Shown here one piece after another: positions 14,764-24,126 of a stretch of 34,384 nt of DNA; position 1 is the stretch's first letter, and each line of letters begins with the position of its first letter. The notes beneath the pieces are model-generated. The model was not told the origin of the DNA and did no database searches. It was given only the letters and a program-made list of their open reading frames with translations. The DNA is from Firm-13 sp964579245 (GTDB lineage: Bacteria > Bacillota > Clostridia > Saccharofermentanales > Saccharofermentanaceae). Location of the stretch: the NCBI GenBank assembly GCA_964579245.1, contig CAZOFY010000019.1, positions 1-34,384 on the forward strand, written 5' to 3'. The translations under genes and the position numbers were made by a program.

Positions 14764-17700
14764 TTATTCCGCGTCGCTCATACCTGCTTCCACTCCCGCT
14801 TGACCGGAAACAGTCGCGCCATGTAAAAGCGCATCATTCTCCGGAATGGACGGAACAGCTGTAATGTTGCGATATCTAGGCATACCTGTTCCGGCAGGGA
14901 TCAGCTTACCTATGATAACGTTCTCCTTGAGGCCGTATAATGGATCAATTTTACCCTTAACTGCAGCATCTGTCAAAACACGTGTCGTCTCCTGGAACGA
15001 AGCCGCCGACAAGAAAGAGTCTGTAGCCAGAGATGCCTTCGTTATACCAAGCAGTGTTCTCTTGCCTTTTGCAACGACAAGTCCGGCATTTTCAGCCTTC
15101 TCATTTGCAGCCTCATAGTCGAAAATATCGACGAGACTTCCTGTCATGAAATCTGTATCACCCGGATCATCTATGCGGATCTTACGCATCATCTGACGGG
15201 TAATGACCTCAATATGCTTGTCATTGATCGTAACACCACCGCTCTTATAAACCTTGATGACCTCGCTGATGATGTACTTCTGAACACCACGAACTCCCTT
15301 GATCTTCATGATCTCTTGCGGGCTCACAGTACCGTCCGTCAGCAGATCACCTGCCTCGACGGCATCCCCGTCCTTAATCTTAGCCGTTGCCGAATAAGGG
15401 ATCGGATATCTCTTCTCCTCAAGGCTGCCATCCTCGTTCTGAGCAGATGTAACGACGATCTCACGCTTGCGCTTACTACCCTCTTCGATACGAGCCACGC
15501 CATCAATCTCAGAGATGATGGCCTGTCCCTTAGGCTTTCTTGCCTCGAAAAGCTCCTCAACACGGGGAAGACCCTGTGTAATATCGTCACCGGAAGCAAT
15601 ACCACCGGTATGGAAGGTACGCATGGTCAGCTGTGTTCCCGGTTCACCGATGGACTGCGCCGCCATGATACCAACAGCTTCACCGCCGATTGTCGGTTCG
15701 CCTGTGGCCAGGTTCACTCCATAGCAATGTGAGCAGACTCCGCGGTGTGAACGACAGTCGTATACAGAACGGATCGCAACCTTAATCAGTCCCGATGCCT
15801 CGATCGCATGTGCGATGTCAGAAGTGATCAACTCATTCTTTCCAATAAAAACCTCACCGGTCTTCGGATGAACAATCTCAAATGCCGAATAACGCCCCAT
15901 GAGACGGTCAGAAAGAGACTTGATCACATCCTTCTTATCGTTCGCTATGACAGCAAGTTCTGTGATATAGGTGAAATCGTCTGTTCCGCAATCCTCTTCG
16001 AGAACAATGACATCCTGAGCGACGTCAACAAGACGACGTGTGAGGTATCCGGAGTCAGCCGTTTTAAGAGCAGTATCAGAGAGAGCCTTACGGGCACCGT
16101 GCGAAGAGATGAAGAACTCCAAAACATTCATACCTTCACGAAGGTTGGACTTAATCGGAATTTCAATCGTCTTACCGGATGTGTCCGCCATATTACCGCG
16201 CATACCGGCAAGCTGCTTGATCTGGTTGATCTGGCCGCGGGCGCCGGAGTCAGACATCATTTTAATCGGGTTGTATTTTCCGAGGTTCTTCTTGAGCTCT
16301 TCGGTAATAGCATCCGTCGTCTCATTCCATATACCGATAACGGCACGGTAGCGTCCGTCCTCGTTCAGCATACCACGATGATACATACGGTTGATGTACT
16401 CGACTCTGTCTTCGGCCTCATGGATCATTCTTTCCTTGACTTCGGGAACGATCATGTCCTCAATGCCGATGGAAATACCACCGCGCGTCGAATACTTGTA
16501 TCCCAAAGCCTTAACATTGTCCAGCAACATCGCTGTAGGTCCGATGCCATGCTGAAGAATAGCCCTGCTGATAATTGCTTCGAGCTGCTTCTTGCCAACC
16601 AGGAAATCACACTCCAGTGTGAGCTCATTACCCGGGACTGAGCGATCGACGTATCCAAGATCCTGCGGGATGATCTCATTAAATATAAACCGACCGAGAG
16701 TAGACTTCACGAGACCGGAAATCTTCTTGCCGTTTACTTCTCTCTCGACACGGACACCAATCGGAGCATGCAACTCTAGTTCATGATCTCCGTATGCCAT
16801 GATCGCCTCATCCAACGAGGAGAAAATCATGTTCTCGCCTCTCTCGCCTTCTTTATCAATCGTAAGGTAGTAGCATCCGAGAACCATATCCTGAGTCGGA
16901 ACCGTTACCGGCTTACCGTCTTGAGGCTTGAGAAGGTTGTTGGAAGAAAGCATAAGGAAACGTGCTTCTGCCTGCGCTTCTGCAGAAAGCGGAACGTGGA
17001 CAGCCATCTGGTCACCGTCGAAATCGGCGTTGAAGGCCGTACATACGAGTGGGTGTAGCTTGATAGCGCGACCCTCGACGAGTACAGGCTCAAACGCCTG
17101 GATACCAAGTCTGTGGAGCGTAGGAGCACGGTTCAGCATGACCGGGTGGTCCTTGATGACGCCTTCGAGAATGTCCCAAACGACATCACTTGCACGATCA
17201 ACAAGCTTCTTTGCTGTCTTGATATGCTGAGCATGACCATCAAGCACAAGGCGTTTCATAACAAAGGGCTTGAATAGCTCCAAAGCCATTTCCTTCGGCA
17301 AACCGCACTGGTGCATCTTGAGTTCGGGACCGACAACAATAACCGATCGGCCGGAATAGTCAACACGCTTACCCAGAAGGTTCTGACGGAAACGACCCTG
17401 CTTACCCTTGAGCATGTCAGAAAGAGATTTGAGGGCACGGCTTGAGGCACCGGTCACCGGACGTCCTCTTCTGCCATTATCGATCAGGGCATCAACAGCT
17501 TCTTGAAGCATGCGCTTCTCATTGCGAACGATGATCTCCGGAGCGCCGAGCTGCAAGAGCTTGCTAAGACGGTTATTGCGGTTGATTACGCGGCGATACA
17601 GGTCATTGAGGTCCGAGGTAGCGAAGCGTCCGCCGTCGAGCTGAACCATCGGGCGAAGCTCGGGAGGAAGAACAGGAAGCACATCCAGAACCATCCATTC

Positions 17701-18372
17701 CGGCTTGTTGCCGGACTTCTTGAAGGCCTCTACGACCTCCAGTCGCTTGATGATTCTGGCTTTCTTCTGTCCTGATGCGGATAAGAACTCCTCATGAAGT
17801 TGATCGGCAAGTTCATTGATGTTGATGCTTTGAAGCAGATCCTTGATGGCCTCGGCTCCCATACGGGCAACAAAGGCACTCTTGCCATATTGTTCAACGG
17901 TCTCACGGTATTCACGCTCTTCGATAATCGCGTTCTTCGCAAGATTTGTTGTACCGGGATCCAGCACAATATATGCGCCAAAATACAGGACACGTTCCAA
18001 GTTGCGCGGGGTTATGTCAAGGATCAAGCCCATACGGCTGGGGATCCCGCGAAAATACCAGATATGTGAAACCGGTGCTGCGAGCTCAATATGACCTAAT
18101 CGCTCACGACGGACCTTTGACCGTGTGACTTCAACGCCGCAACGATCGCAGATAATGCCCTTATAGCGGATCTTCTTGTACTTTCCGCAGTGGCATTCCC
18201 AGTCCTTCTGCGGCCCGAAAATCTTCTCGCAGAAGAGCCCGTCACGCTCAGGCTTAAGTGTGCGGTAATTGATTGTTTCCGGTTTCTTGACTTCACCGTG
18301 AGACCATCCCTTGATGGTCTCGGGAGAGGCTAGTCTGATTCCGATGGATTCGAAATTATTCATTTCAAACAT
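14764..18372 (-). CDS. rpoC: DNA-directed RNA polymerase subunit beta'
   Basis: A 1202-residue catalytic subunit of RNA polymerase, matching the Bacillus/Clostridium form without the large insertion found in Gram-negative beta'. The N-terminal zinc site CHCGKYKKIRYKGIICDRCG and the second zinc site ending VCSHC are intact. The Mg-binding active-site motif NADFDGDQ lies near residue 449. The trigger-loop/bridge region reads SIGEPGTQLTMRTFHTGG. I start at the ATG 18372 (MFEMNNFESIG), matching homologues and preceded by AAGGAG at 11 nt; an upstream TTG at 18393 would place that site inside the gene. It follows rpoB by 51 bp. Confidence 0.98.
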   Translation of the reverse strand: MFEMNNFESIGIRLASPETIKGWSHGEVKKPETINYRTLKPERDGLFCEKIFGPQKDWECHCGKYKKIRYKGIICDRCGVEVTRSKVRRERLGHIELAAPVSHIWYFRGIPSRMGLILDITPRNLERVLYFGAYIVLDPGTTNLAKNAIIEEREYRETVEQYGKSAFVARMGAEAIKDLLQSININELADQLHEEFLSASGQKKARIIKRLEVVEAFKKSGNKPEWMVLDVLPVLPPELRPMVQLDGGRFATSDLNDLYRRVINRNNRLSKLLQLGAPEIIVRNEKRMLQEAVDALIDNGRRGRPVTGASSRALKSLSDMLKGKQGRFRQNLLGKRVDYSGRSVIVVGPELKMHQCGLPKEMALELFKPFVMKRLVLDGHAQHIKTAKKLVDRASDVVWDILEGVIKDHPVMLNRAPTLHRLGIQAFEPVLVEGRAIKLHPLVCTAFNADFDGDQMAVHVPLSAEAQAEARFLMLSSNNLLKPQDGKPVTVPTQDMVLGCYYLTIDKEGERGENMIFSSLDEAIMAYGDHELELHAPIGVRVEREVNGKKISGLVKSTLGRFIFNEIIPQDLGYVDRSVPGNELTLECDFLVGKKQLEAIISRAILQHGIGPTAMLLDNVKALGYKYSTRGGISIGIEDMIVPEVKERMIHEAEDRVEYINRMYHRGMLNEDGRYRAVIGIWNETTDAITEELKKNLGKYNPIKMMSDSGARGQINQIKQLAGMRGNMADTSGKTIEIPIKSNLREGMNVLEFFISSHGARKALSDTALKTADSGYLTRRLVDVAQDVIVLEEDCGTDDFTYITELAVIANDKKDVIKSLSDRLMGRYSAFEIVHPKTGEVFIGKNELITSDIAHAIEASGLIKVAIRSVYDCRSHRGVCSHCYGVNLATGEPTIGGEAVGIMAAQSIGEPGTQLTMRTFHTGGIASGDDITQGLPRVEELFEARKPKGQAIISEIDGVARIEEGSKRKREIVVTSAQNEDGSLEEKRYPIPYSATAKIKDGDAVEAGDLLTDGTVSPQEIMKIKGVRGVQKYIISEVIKVYKSGGVTINDKHIEVITRQMMRKIRIDDPGDTDFMTGSLVDIFDYEAANEKAENAGLVVAKGKRTLLGITKASLATDSFLSAASFQETTRVLTDAAVKGKIDPLYGLKENVIIGKLIPAGTGMPRYRNITAVPSIPENDALLHGATVSGQAGVEAGMSDAE

Positions 18373-18423
18373 ATTTCTGAAGTCTCCTTCCAAAGCGGCT
18401 CATATGGATCCGTTCGGTCATTC

Positions 18424-21400
18424 TCAGTACTGATCGTCGTCGCTGTCTGAACGGACAGCATCGGACGAAAATTCCAGGTCATCGAGTTCCGGTGTCAGGA
18501 ATGCGTCGTCGACGATGATGTCTCCATCCTCCGAGAGGTCACCCTCGATGAATCCGGCGCCTGCCAGTTCTGCATCATCAGGCTGAGATGCATACCTTGA
18601 GATCAGTTCCGGATCTGGTAACGGAAGATCGACTTCCTCCTCGGCGGCATCCTTCAGCTTCAATTCTTCGTTCTCGCTGGCATAGATGTGGACATCCAGA
18701 GCAAGCGACTGAAGTTCTCTGACAAGGACCTTGAAGGACTCCGGAATGCCTGCTTCGGGCACGCTCTGGCCCTTCACGATGGATTCATAAGTCTTGGTTC
18801 GTCCGGAAATATCATCCGATTTGACCGTCAGAATCTCCTGAAGCGTATGTGCCGCACCGTAAGCCTCAAGCGCCCAGACTTCCATCTCTCCGAAACGCTG
18901 TCCGCCGAATTGTGCCTTGCCGCCCAGGGGCTGCTGTGTGACAAGAGAATACGGTCCGATCGAACGGGCGTGGATCTTGTCATCGACCAGGTGGTGAAGC
19001 TTCAGGTAATACATAATTCCAACTGTGATGCGGTTCTCGAAGGCTTCTCCTGTTCGACCGTCAAAAAGAATAGTCTTACCATCTAGGTCAATACCTGACT
19101 CACGGAAGGCTTCAACAATATCTGCTTCGTTCGCACCGTCAAAAACAGGCGTTGCGATTTTCCAGTTAAGCTCGCGGGCAGCACGTCCAAGGTGGACCTC
19201 AAGCAACTGTCCGATATTCATACGAGAGGGAACGCCCAGAGGGTTCAGGACGATGTCGAGGGGAGTACCATCAGGAAGGAACGGCATGTCCTCTTCCGGA
19301 AGGATTCTACTGACAACACCCTTATTGCCGTGGCGTCCGGCCATCTTATCACCGACCGAGAGCTTTCTCTTCTGCGCGATGTATACACGAACGAGCTTGT
19401 TGACACTTCCCTTGAGGACATCATCATTCTCTTTCGTAAATGTCTTCACATCGACGATGACACCGGATTCACCATGAGGAACACGGACTGAGGTATCACG
19501 GACTTCGCGGATCTTCTCGCCAAAAATGGCACGATACAAGCGCTCCTCCGCCGTCAGCTCCGTCTCACCCTTCGGCGTGACCTTACCGACAAGAATATCC
19601 CCGGCGCGAACCTCCGCGCCGACACGGATGACACCGTATTCGTCGAGGTCCTTCAGCGCGTCATCACTGACGTTCGGAATTTCGCGTGTGATTTCTTCGG
19701 CGCCAAGCTTCGTGTCACGAGCCTCGCACTCATATTCCTCGATGTGGATTGAGGTATAGACATCCTCACGAACCAGACGCTCGTTAATGAGGACGGCGTC
19801 CTCGTAGTTATAGCCTTCCCATGTCATAAAACCGATCAGAACATTCTTACCGAGGGCCAGCTCACCGTTTTGTGTAGACGGTCCGTCGGCAATGATATCA
19901 CCGGCCTTGATCTCGTCATTGAGCCGGACAATCGGCCTCTGGTTGATACAAGTGCTCTGGTTCGATCTCTGGTACTTGGTCAGATTGAAGATATCCTTCC
20001 TACCCGTCGAAGTCGAGACTTCGATCTTGTTGGAGGACACATATGTCACGATTCCGTCACTCTTGGCAACCTTGCAAACTCCGGAGTCCTTAGCGGCACG
20101 ATACTCCATACCGGTTCCTATGATAGGAGCCTCAGGAGAAATCAGCGGAACGGCCTGTCTTTGCATGTTCGAGCCCATGAGAGCACGGTTTGCGTCATCG
20201 TTGCCCAGGAACGGGATCAACGCAGTGGCAACAGATACCAGCTGACGGGGTGAAACGTCCATCAGATCAACATGTTCGGGATCTACCTCGATAAACTTAT
20301 CCAGATAACGGCAGACGACCTTCTTGTCCAGGAACTTGCCGGTCTCGTCGATCGGTTCGTTCGCTTGAGCAATATTGTAGTAATCTTCCTCATCCGCAGT
20401 CATATAACGGACATCGCGTGTAACCACGCCCTTCTTCTTATCGTAAACACGGTAAGGGGTCTCGATAAATCCGTATGAATTTACGCGGGCATAGGTCGCC
20501 AGTGAGTTGATCAGTCCGATATTCGGACCTTCAGGCGTCTCGATGGGACACATTCTTCCATAGTGTGATGTGTGTACGTCACGAACCTCGAAGTTCGCTC
20601 TGTCACGCGACAGACCTCCCGGTCCAAGAGCAGAAAGTCTCCTCTTGTGCGTTAGTTCAGCAAGCGGATTCGGCTGATCCATAAACTGGGACAACTGTGA
20701 GGATCCGAAAAATTCCTTGACAGCAGCGCTGACAGGGCGGGTGTTGACAAGCTGTAACGGGGAAACCGTCGAAATATCAGGAACGGCACCCATGCGCTCA
20801 CGAATATTACGCTCCATACGGGAGAATCCGATACGGATCTGATTCTGCAGAAGTTCTCCGACAGAACGGATACGGCGGTTGCCAAGGTGGTCGATATCAT
20901 CGATGTGTCCCACTCCATATTCGAGTCCAATCAGATAGCTCACTGTCGCTACGATATCTTCGACCGTAAGATGCTTCGGCATAAGATCATAGACCTTCGA
21001 TGAAAGAGCCGCCGTTAAGGCCTCGGAGTAATTCCTGCTCTCCGTCACGCGAACATCGGCAATAATCGTACGAAGAACTGATGTGCGAACCTTCTCATTG
21101 ACAGGGGTCTTCTTGATGTCAAATCCGTCCAGCTCTTCCTCGGAAAATGATGCGCGAATGAATACATCCGGATCTACACGAGAATTGCCGATGACCTTCA
21201 ATGGTTTGTCTGAAATCTTAACGGTTTCACCGGTCTTGATGATCGGATAAACAAGAACTTCGTTGATTCCTGATATCTCGATGGCATTCGCTATCTCTTC
21301 GGTTATGATGGTATCCGCATGAGCAATCAGCTCACCGTCTTCTGTAACGACATTCTCAACTGTCTTCTGACCCTTGATACGGGAGGCCAGAGAAAGCTTC

Positions 21401-22230
21401 TTGTTGAGTTTGTAAATACCGACGCGCGCCAAATCGTAGCGCTTCGGATCAAAGAACATCCCGTTCAACAGAGACTCGGCGCCTTCAATAGATGTCGGCT
21501 CGCCGGGACGAAGCTTGTGATACAGTTCCGAAAGGCCCTCTTCGCGGTTATGGGAAGGATCCTTCTTGATCGTCTCGTTCAGGCAGCGCTCATCTCCGAA
21601 GGTGTTGCGAAGATCCTCGTCTGTACCAAAACCAAGGGAACGCAGGAAAACTGTCAGGGGAAACTTTCTCGCACGATCCACACGAACAAAAATAACGCCG
21701 TTTGCATCTGTCTCATATTCGAGCCAGGCACCTCGGTTCGGGATAATCTGAGTTGTAAAAAGAGGGTTGTCTGATTTGTCCTTCACAGACGCGAAATATG
21801 CGCCAGGAGAACGTACAAGCTGACTGATAATAACACGCTCTGCACCGTTAATAATAAATGTACCGTGTTCGGTCATGATCGGAAGATCACCGATGAAAAC
21901 AGACTGCTCCTTGATGGCGCCGTCCTGCTTGTTGACCAGTCGTACCAGAACCTTTAGCGGAGCAGCGTAATTGATGTCCTTTTCCTTACACTCTTCGATG
22001 GTATTCTGCGGCTTCTCTGTATCGAATTCCTTCTGAATAAAGGACAACTCGATATCTCCTGTGAAATCAGTGACGGGGGATACTTCTCTCAATACCTCCA
22101 TCAGTCCTTCATCGAGAAACCACTTGTATGAATTCTTCTGTATCTCGATTAAATCCGGCATCTCTATGACTTCATCAATTCGAGAATAGGACATTCTCTC
22201 TGCTCTTCCCAGTTTGACGGGACGCACCAT
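18424..22230 (-). CDS. rpoB: DNA-directed RNA polymerase subunit beta
   Basis: The 1268-residue beta subunit forms the RNA polymerase catalytic core with beta'. The N-terminus (MVRPVKLGRAERMSYSRI) matches Firmicute RpoB. The rifampicin pocket, around residues 505-540, reads GSSQLSQFMDQPNPLAELTH and then KRRLSALGPGG, keeping the residues usual in sensitive strains. GDKMAGRHGNKGV and DIVLNPLGVPSRMN are the conserved catalytic-cleft blocks. The last 75 or so residues form a highly acidic Asp/Glu-rich tail absent from the core family. GAGGTG lies 7 nt before the ATG. In many Firmicutes rpoB follows rplJL, but here it has its own promoter and leader. Confidence 0.98.
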   Translation of the reverse strand: MVRPVKLGRAERMSYSRIDEVIEMPDLIEIQKNSYKWFLDEGLMEVLREVSPVTDFTGDIELSFIQKEFDTEKPQNTIEECKEKDINYAAPLKVLVRLVNKQDGAIKEQSVFIGDLPIMTEHGTFIINGAERVIISQLVRSPGAYFASVKDKSDNPLFTTQIIPNRGAWLEYETDANGVIFVRVDRARKFPLTVFLRSLGFGTDEDLRNTFGDERCLNETIKKDPSHNREEGLSELYHKLRPGEPTSIEGAESLLNGMFFDPKRYDLARVGIYKLNKKLSLASRIKGQKTVENVVTEDGELIAHADTIITEEIANAIEISGINEVLVYPIIKTGETVKISDKPLKVIGNSRVDPDVFIRASFSEEELDGFDIKKTPVNEKVRTSVLRTIIADVRVTESRNYSEALTAALSSKVYDLMPKHLTVEDIVATVSYLIGLEYGVGHIDDIDHLGNRRIRSVGELLQNQIRIGFSRMERNIRERMGAVPDISTVSPLQLVNTRPVSAAVKEFFGSSQLSQFMDQPNPLAELTHKRRLSALGPGGLSRDRANFEVRDVHTSHYGRMCPIETPEGPNIGLINSLATYARVNSYGFIETPYRVYDKKKGVVTRDVRYMTADEEDYYNIAQANEPIDETGKFLDKKVVCRYLDKFIEVDPEHVDLMDVSPRQLVSVATALIPFLGNDDANRALMGSNMQRQAVPLISPEAPIIGTGMEYRAAKDSGVCKVAKSDGIVTYVSSNKIEVSTSTGRKDIFNLTKYQRSNQSTCINQRPIVRLNDEIKAGDIIADGPSTQNGELALGKNVLIGFMTWEGYNYEDAVLINERLVREDVYTSIHIEEYECEARDTKLGAEEITREIPNVSDDALKDLDEYGVIRVGAEVRAGDILVGKVTPKGETELTAEERLYRAIFGEKIREVRDTSVRVPHGESGVIVDVKTFTKENDDVLKGSVNKLVRVYIAQKRKLSVGDKMAGRHGNKGVVSRILPEEDMPFLPDGTPLDIVLNPLGVPSRMNIGQLLEVHLGRAARELNWKIATPVFDGANEADIVEAFRESGIDLDGKTILFDGRTGEAFENRITVGIMYYLKLHHLVDDKIHARSIGPYSLVTQQPLGGKAQFGGQRFGEMEVWALEAYGAAHTLQEILTVKSDDISGRTKTYESIVKGQSVPEAGIPESFKVLVRELQSLALDVHIYASENEELKLKDAAEEEVDLPLPDPELISRYASQPDDAELAGAGFIEGDLSEDGDIIVDDAFLTPELDDLEFSSDAVRSDSDDDQY

Positions 22231-22382
22231 TACACATCACCTCACGAATGTTCTGGCCTAGGCCTGGCTATCGTTCCGGACAGGCATCCGGACACAGTTC
22301 CTCTGTCTTCACGAAAGGCAGAAAAGTCTGACTTTCGCTCGTCAACCGGCAACAGGCGACAAGCCTCCACCTTATGACGCGT
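22231..22382 (-). other. Leader region of rpoB, about 150 nt, with inverted repeats
   Basis: Between the predicted transcription start and the rpoB start codon are small inverted repeats: TCCGGA at 22275-22280 and 22287-22292; CGAAAG (22312-22317) with CTTTCG (22332-22337); and the competing AAAGT (22323-22327) with ACTTT (22331-22335), which uses the same right arm. No clear T-tract follows them and no known riboswitch or ribosomal-protein binding motif was recognised. Confidence 0.4.
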
Positions 22383-22417
22383 TATAAGATGATAGCATTA
22401 CTTTTGTCAAGTGTCAA
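22381..22417 (-). promoter_or_regulatory. Two overlapping SigA promoters for rpoB-rpoC
   Basis: On the minus strand TTGACA (22417-22412), 17-bp spacer, TATCAT (22394-22389) forms a strong promoter. A second perfect TTGACA (22410-22405) with an 18-bp spacer leads to TATAAC (22386-22381). The two are offset by about 8 bp, so initiation could occur at either of two sites. Confidence 0.8.
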
Positions 22418-22513
22418 CGCAAATATTCTTATTATCGAAAAAAACCGGGGCAATAATTTCCTTCATTTGATCGTTCTCCCTCCCCGTGACAAGCATGCTC
22501 CCGTCACTCGTTG

Positions 22514-22557
22514 GGGAAATAAATACGGAGGCATTCCTTATCCTGAAGGCCTCCGTA
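22514..22557 (-). terminator. Intrinsic terminator of the PrsA-like gene
   Basis: Minus strand TACGGAGGC (22557-22549) pairs perfectly with GCCTCCGTA (22532-22524); TTTATTTCC follows. It begins 25 bp after the PrsA-like stop codon and precedes the rpoB promoter, insulating the two. Confidence 0.8.
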
Positions 22558-22582
22558 CTGATAAGCGGATTTGCTCGATTTG

Positions 22583-24049
22583 TTATGACGCGAACTTGAT
22601 ATTTTCCTTGTTGATGGTAAACCCGAGAAGCGGGTCAGAGGACAAAGTTGTATACCACGCCTCAAACTGAGTATTCGTCTCCTGCGTATTCACCGTCGAC
22701 ATCCAGGCCGGCATACTGTCGCAGAAGAAAAAGAGCGAGACAGAGTCTACATTCTCGATCACAATCATATCCCCGGACTTACGACCCTCGGCAAAGAGCC
22801 ACTCGTTCAGCTTCTTCTCATATTCCGTTTTTTCTTCCGCTTCTGTTGTACTGGCAGTGATCCCGGCATAGTAGCCACCGGCATACGCAGTTGCGTCGTC
22901 AGAATACTTCTTCACGAGAGTAGTGAAGGTCTTCTCATCGGTTACCTGAGCTTTATAACCTTCAATCTCAGTCTTGGCAACGGCCAGGTCTGTACCTTCG
23001 ACAGTGAGGACGCGATAGGAGACGGATTGTGTCGTGTCAAGATTCTTACTCTGAAAAAGAACCGCATAATAACCCGAAGGTGTCTCGATGACAGCCGTGT
23101 CGTTAGCTTTGCGGGTGTTGTCGAATACAAAGGCGGTGAATTTTGCGTCAAGAGCATCCGTGAAGGACTTCTGTATCTCGATAAAAATCGTTGGGTCCTT
23201 ACCTTCCGCGAAATCCGCTTCGTTCTCTGTTCCAAGAGCTTCCTTGCATGCCGCCAGGAAGGTCGCCGGATCCTTGGATTTGGCAATCACGGAATCAGCG
23301 AGCTTCTTTGCCTCTTCCTTTCCCTTTTTGATAAGAGCTTCGTCTGTTACCGTTGCTTCGACCTTCGAGGTAAACAGGTAGGCATTATATGTTACTGTCT
23401 CATAGAGTGAAGGATCTGCGTCGTATTTTGCCTGAATATCTTCCTTCGTCATCGTATAGACGTTCTGCTTCAGATACTCGGAGTACTCTTCCGCGTAATA
23501 CTCTTCTTGCAGGTAGCCCTTGACATCCCTGAGCGTGATTCCCTTGCCATATTGATTCTGTAACAGGCGATCCGCTGTGGTCTTGTTCTCTTCTGCATAG
23601 ACACGAATGTTATCAACGAAGGCGCTTATGCGATTGTCAATTCCCTCCGCCACAAAGCCGTTCTTCCTGCCTTCTGCGGCTAGGATCTTCGTGCGTTGCA
23701 GATTCTGGGCAGCCTGATTCATGAACATATCGCGATATGTCTCACCGGTCTCTTCGTTGAGCACCTGGTCAAGATCTTTAAGCGACGAGATCATGCCGTA
23801 CTGCTTATACATATTCATAACTTCATAAAAGCGGTAATTCATTTCCGTGACCTTCACATCCTGTCCGGCAACTGTCCCGGCGGAGAGAATCTTCGCGGGA
23901 AATCCAAGGTTGAAAGAAAAATACCCGACTGTCGAGATCACAAAAAATGCAATAACCAGCCCGACGATCAGTCTAGTTCTTGTCTTATCATTCACAAAAC
24001 CAAGCTTTGATTTCTTTTTTGAGACGGATTTTGATTTGTTGTTATCCAT
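22583..24049 (-). CDS. Membrane-anchored PrsA/SurA-like foldase with degenerate parvulin domain
   Basis: A 488-residue protein with a Lys/Ser-rich cytoplasmic start and one transmembrane helix (about 25-48), but no lipobox, unlike classic PrsA. Next comes a SurA-N-like helical chaperone region (about 55-210), and then a region with the pattern of a PPIC rotamase domain: SYRVLTVEG, later FTTLVKKYSDDATAYAGGYY. The usual catalytic histidines and the GYHIIKV end are missing, so isomerase activity is doubtful and a pure chaperone role for exported proteins is more likely. I start at 24049 (MDNNKSK), because the ATG at 24061 lies directly on the AAGG ribosome site. It has its own promoter overlapping the upstream stop codon and its own terminator. 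Confidence 0.8.
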   Translation of the reverse strand: MDNNKSKSVSKKKSKLGFVNDKTRTRLIVGLVIAFFVISTVGYFSFNLGFPAKILSAGTVAGQDVKVTEMNYRFYEVMNMYKQYGMISSLKDLDQVLNEETGETYRDMFMNQAAQNLQRTKILAAEGRKNGFVAEGIDNRISAFVDNIRVYAEENKTTADRLLQNQYGKGITLRDVKGYLQEEYYAEEYSEYLKQNVYTMTKEDIQAKYDADPSLYETVTYNAYLFTSKVEATVTDEALIKKGKEEAKKLADSVIAKSKDPATFLAACKEALGTENEADFAEGKDPTIFIEIQKSFTDALDAKFTAFVFDNTRKANDTAVIETPSGYYAVLFQSKNLDTTQSVSYRVLTVEGTDLAVAKTEIEGYKAQVTDEKTFTTLVKKYSDDATAYAGGYYAGITASTTEAEEKTEYEKKLNEWLFAEGRKSGDMIVIENVDSVSLFFFCDSMPAWMSTVNTQETNTQFEAWYTTLSSDPLLGFTINKENIKFAS

Positions 24050-24097
24050 CGTTAGTCCCATCCTTCTGATTCATATAGGAAAAAACACAGCACGCCT

Positions 24098-24126
24098 ATT
24101 ATAATTCGGCATTCGACAGAATGCAA
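24098..24126 (-). promoter_or_regulatory. SigA-type promoter for the PrsA-like gene
   Basis: Minus strand TTGCAT (24126-24121), 17-bp spacer, TATAAT (24103-24098). The -35 is inside the 3' end of the HAD phosphatase gene and the -10 overlaps its stop codon, so the foldase can be expressed separately from the genes upstream. Confidence 0.7.

Noticed and set aside
15808..16641. A 277-codon open frame on the plus strand inside rpoC
   Set aside because: It is fully antisense to conserved RpoC and is explained by codon bias on the coding strand.
22255..22264. Palindrome GGCCTAGGCC in the rpoB leader, similar to the core of the 73-bp repeat
   Set aside because: Only the palindromic core is shared; the flanking repeat sequence is absent.
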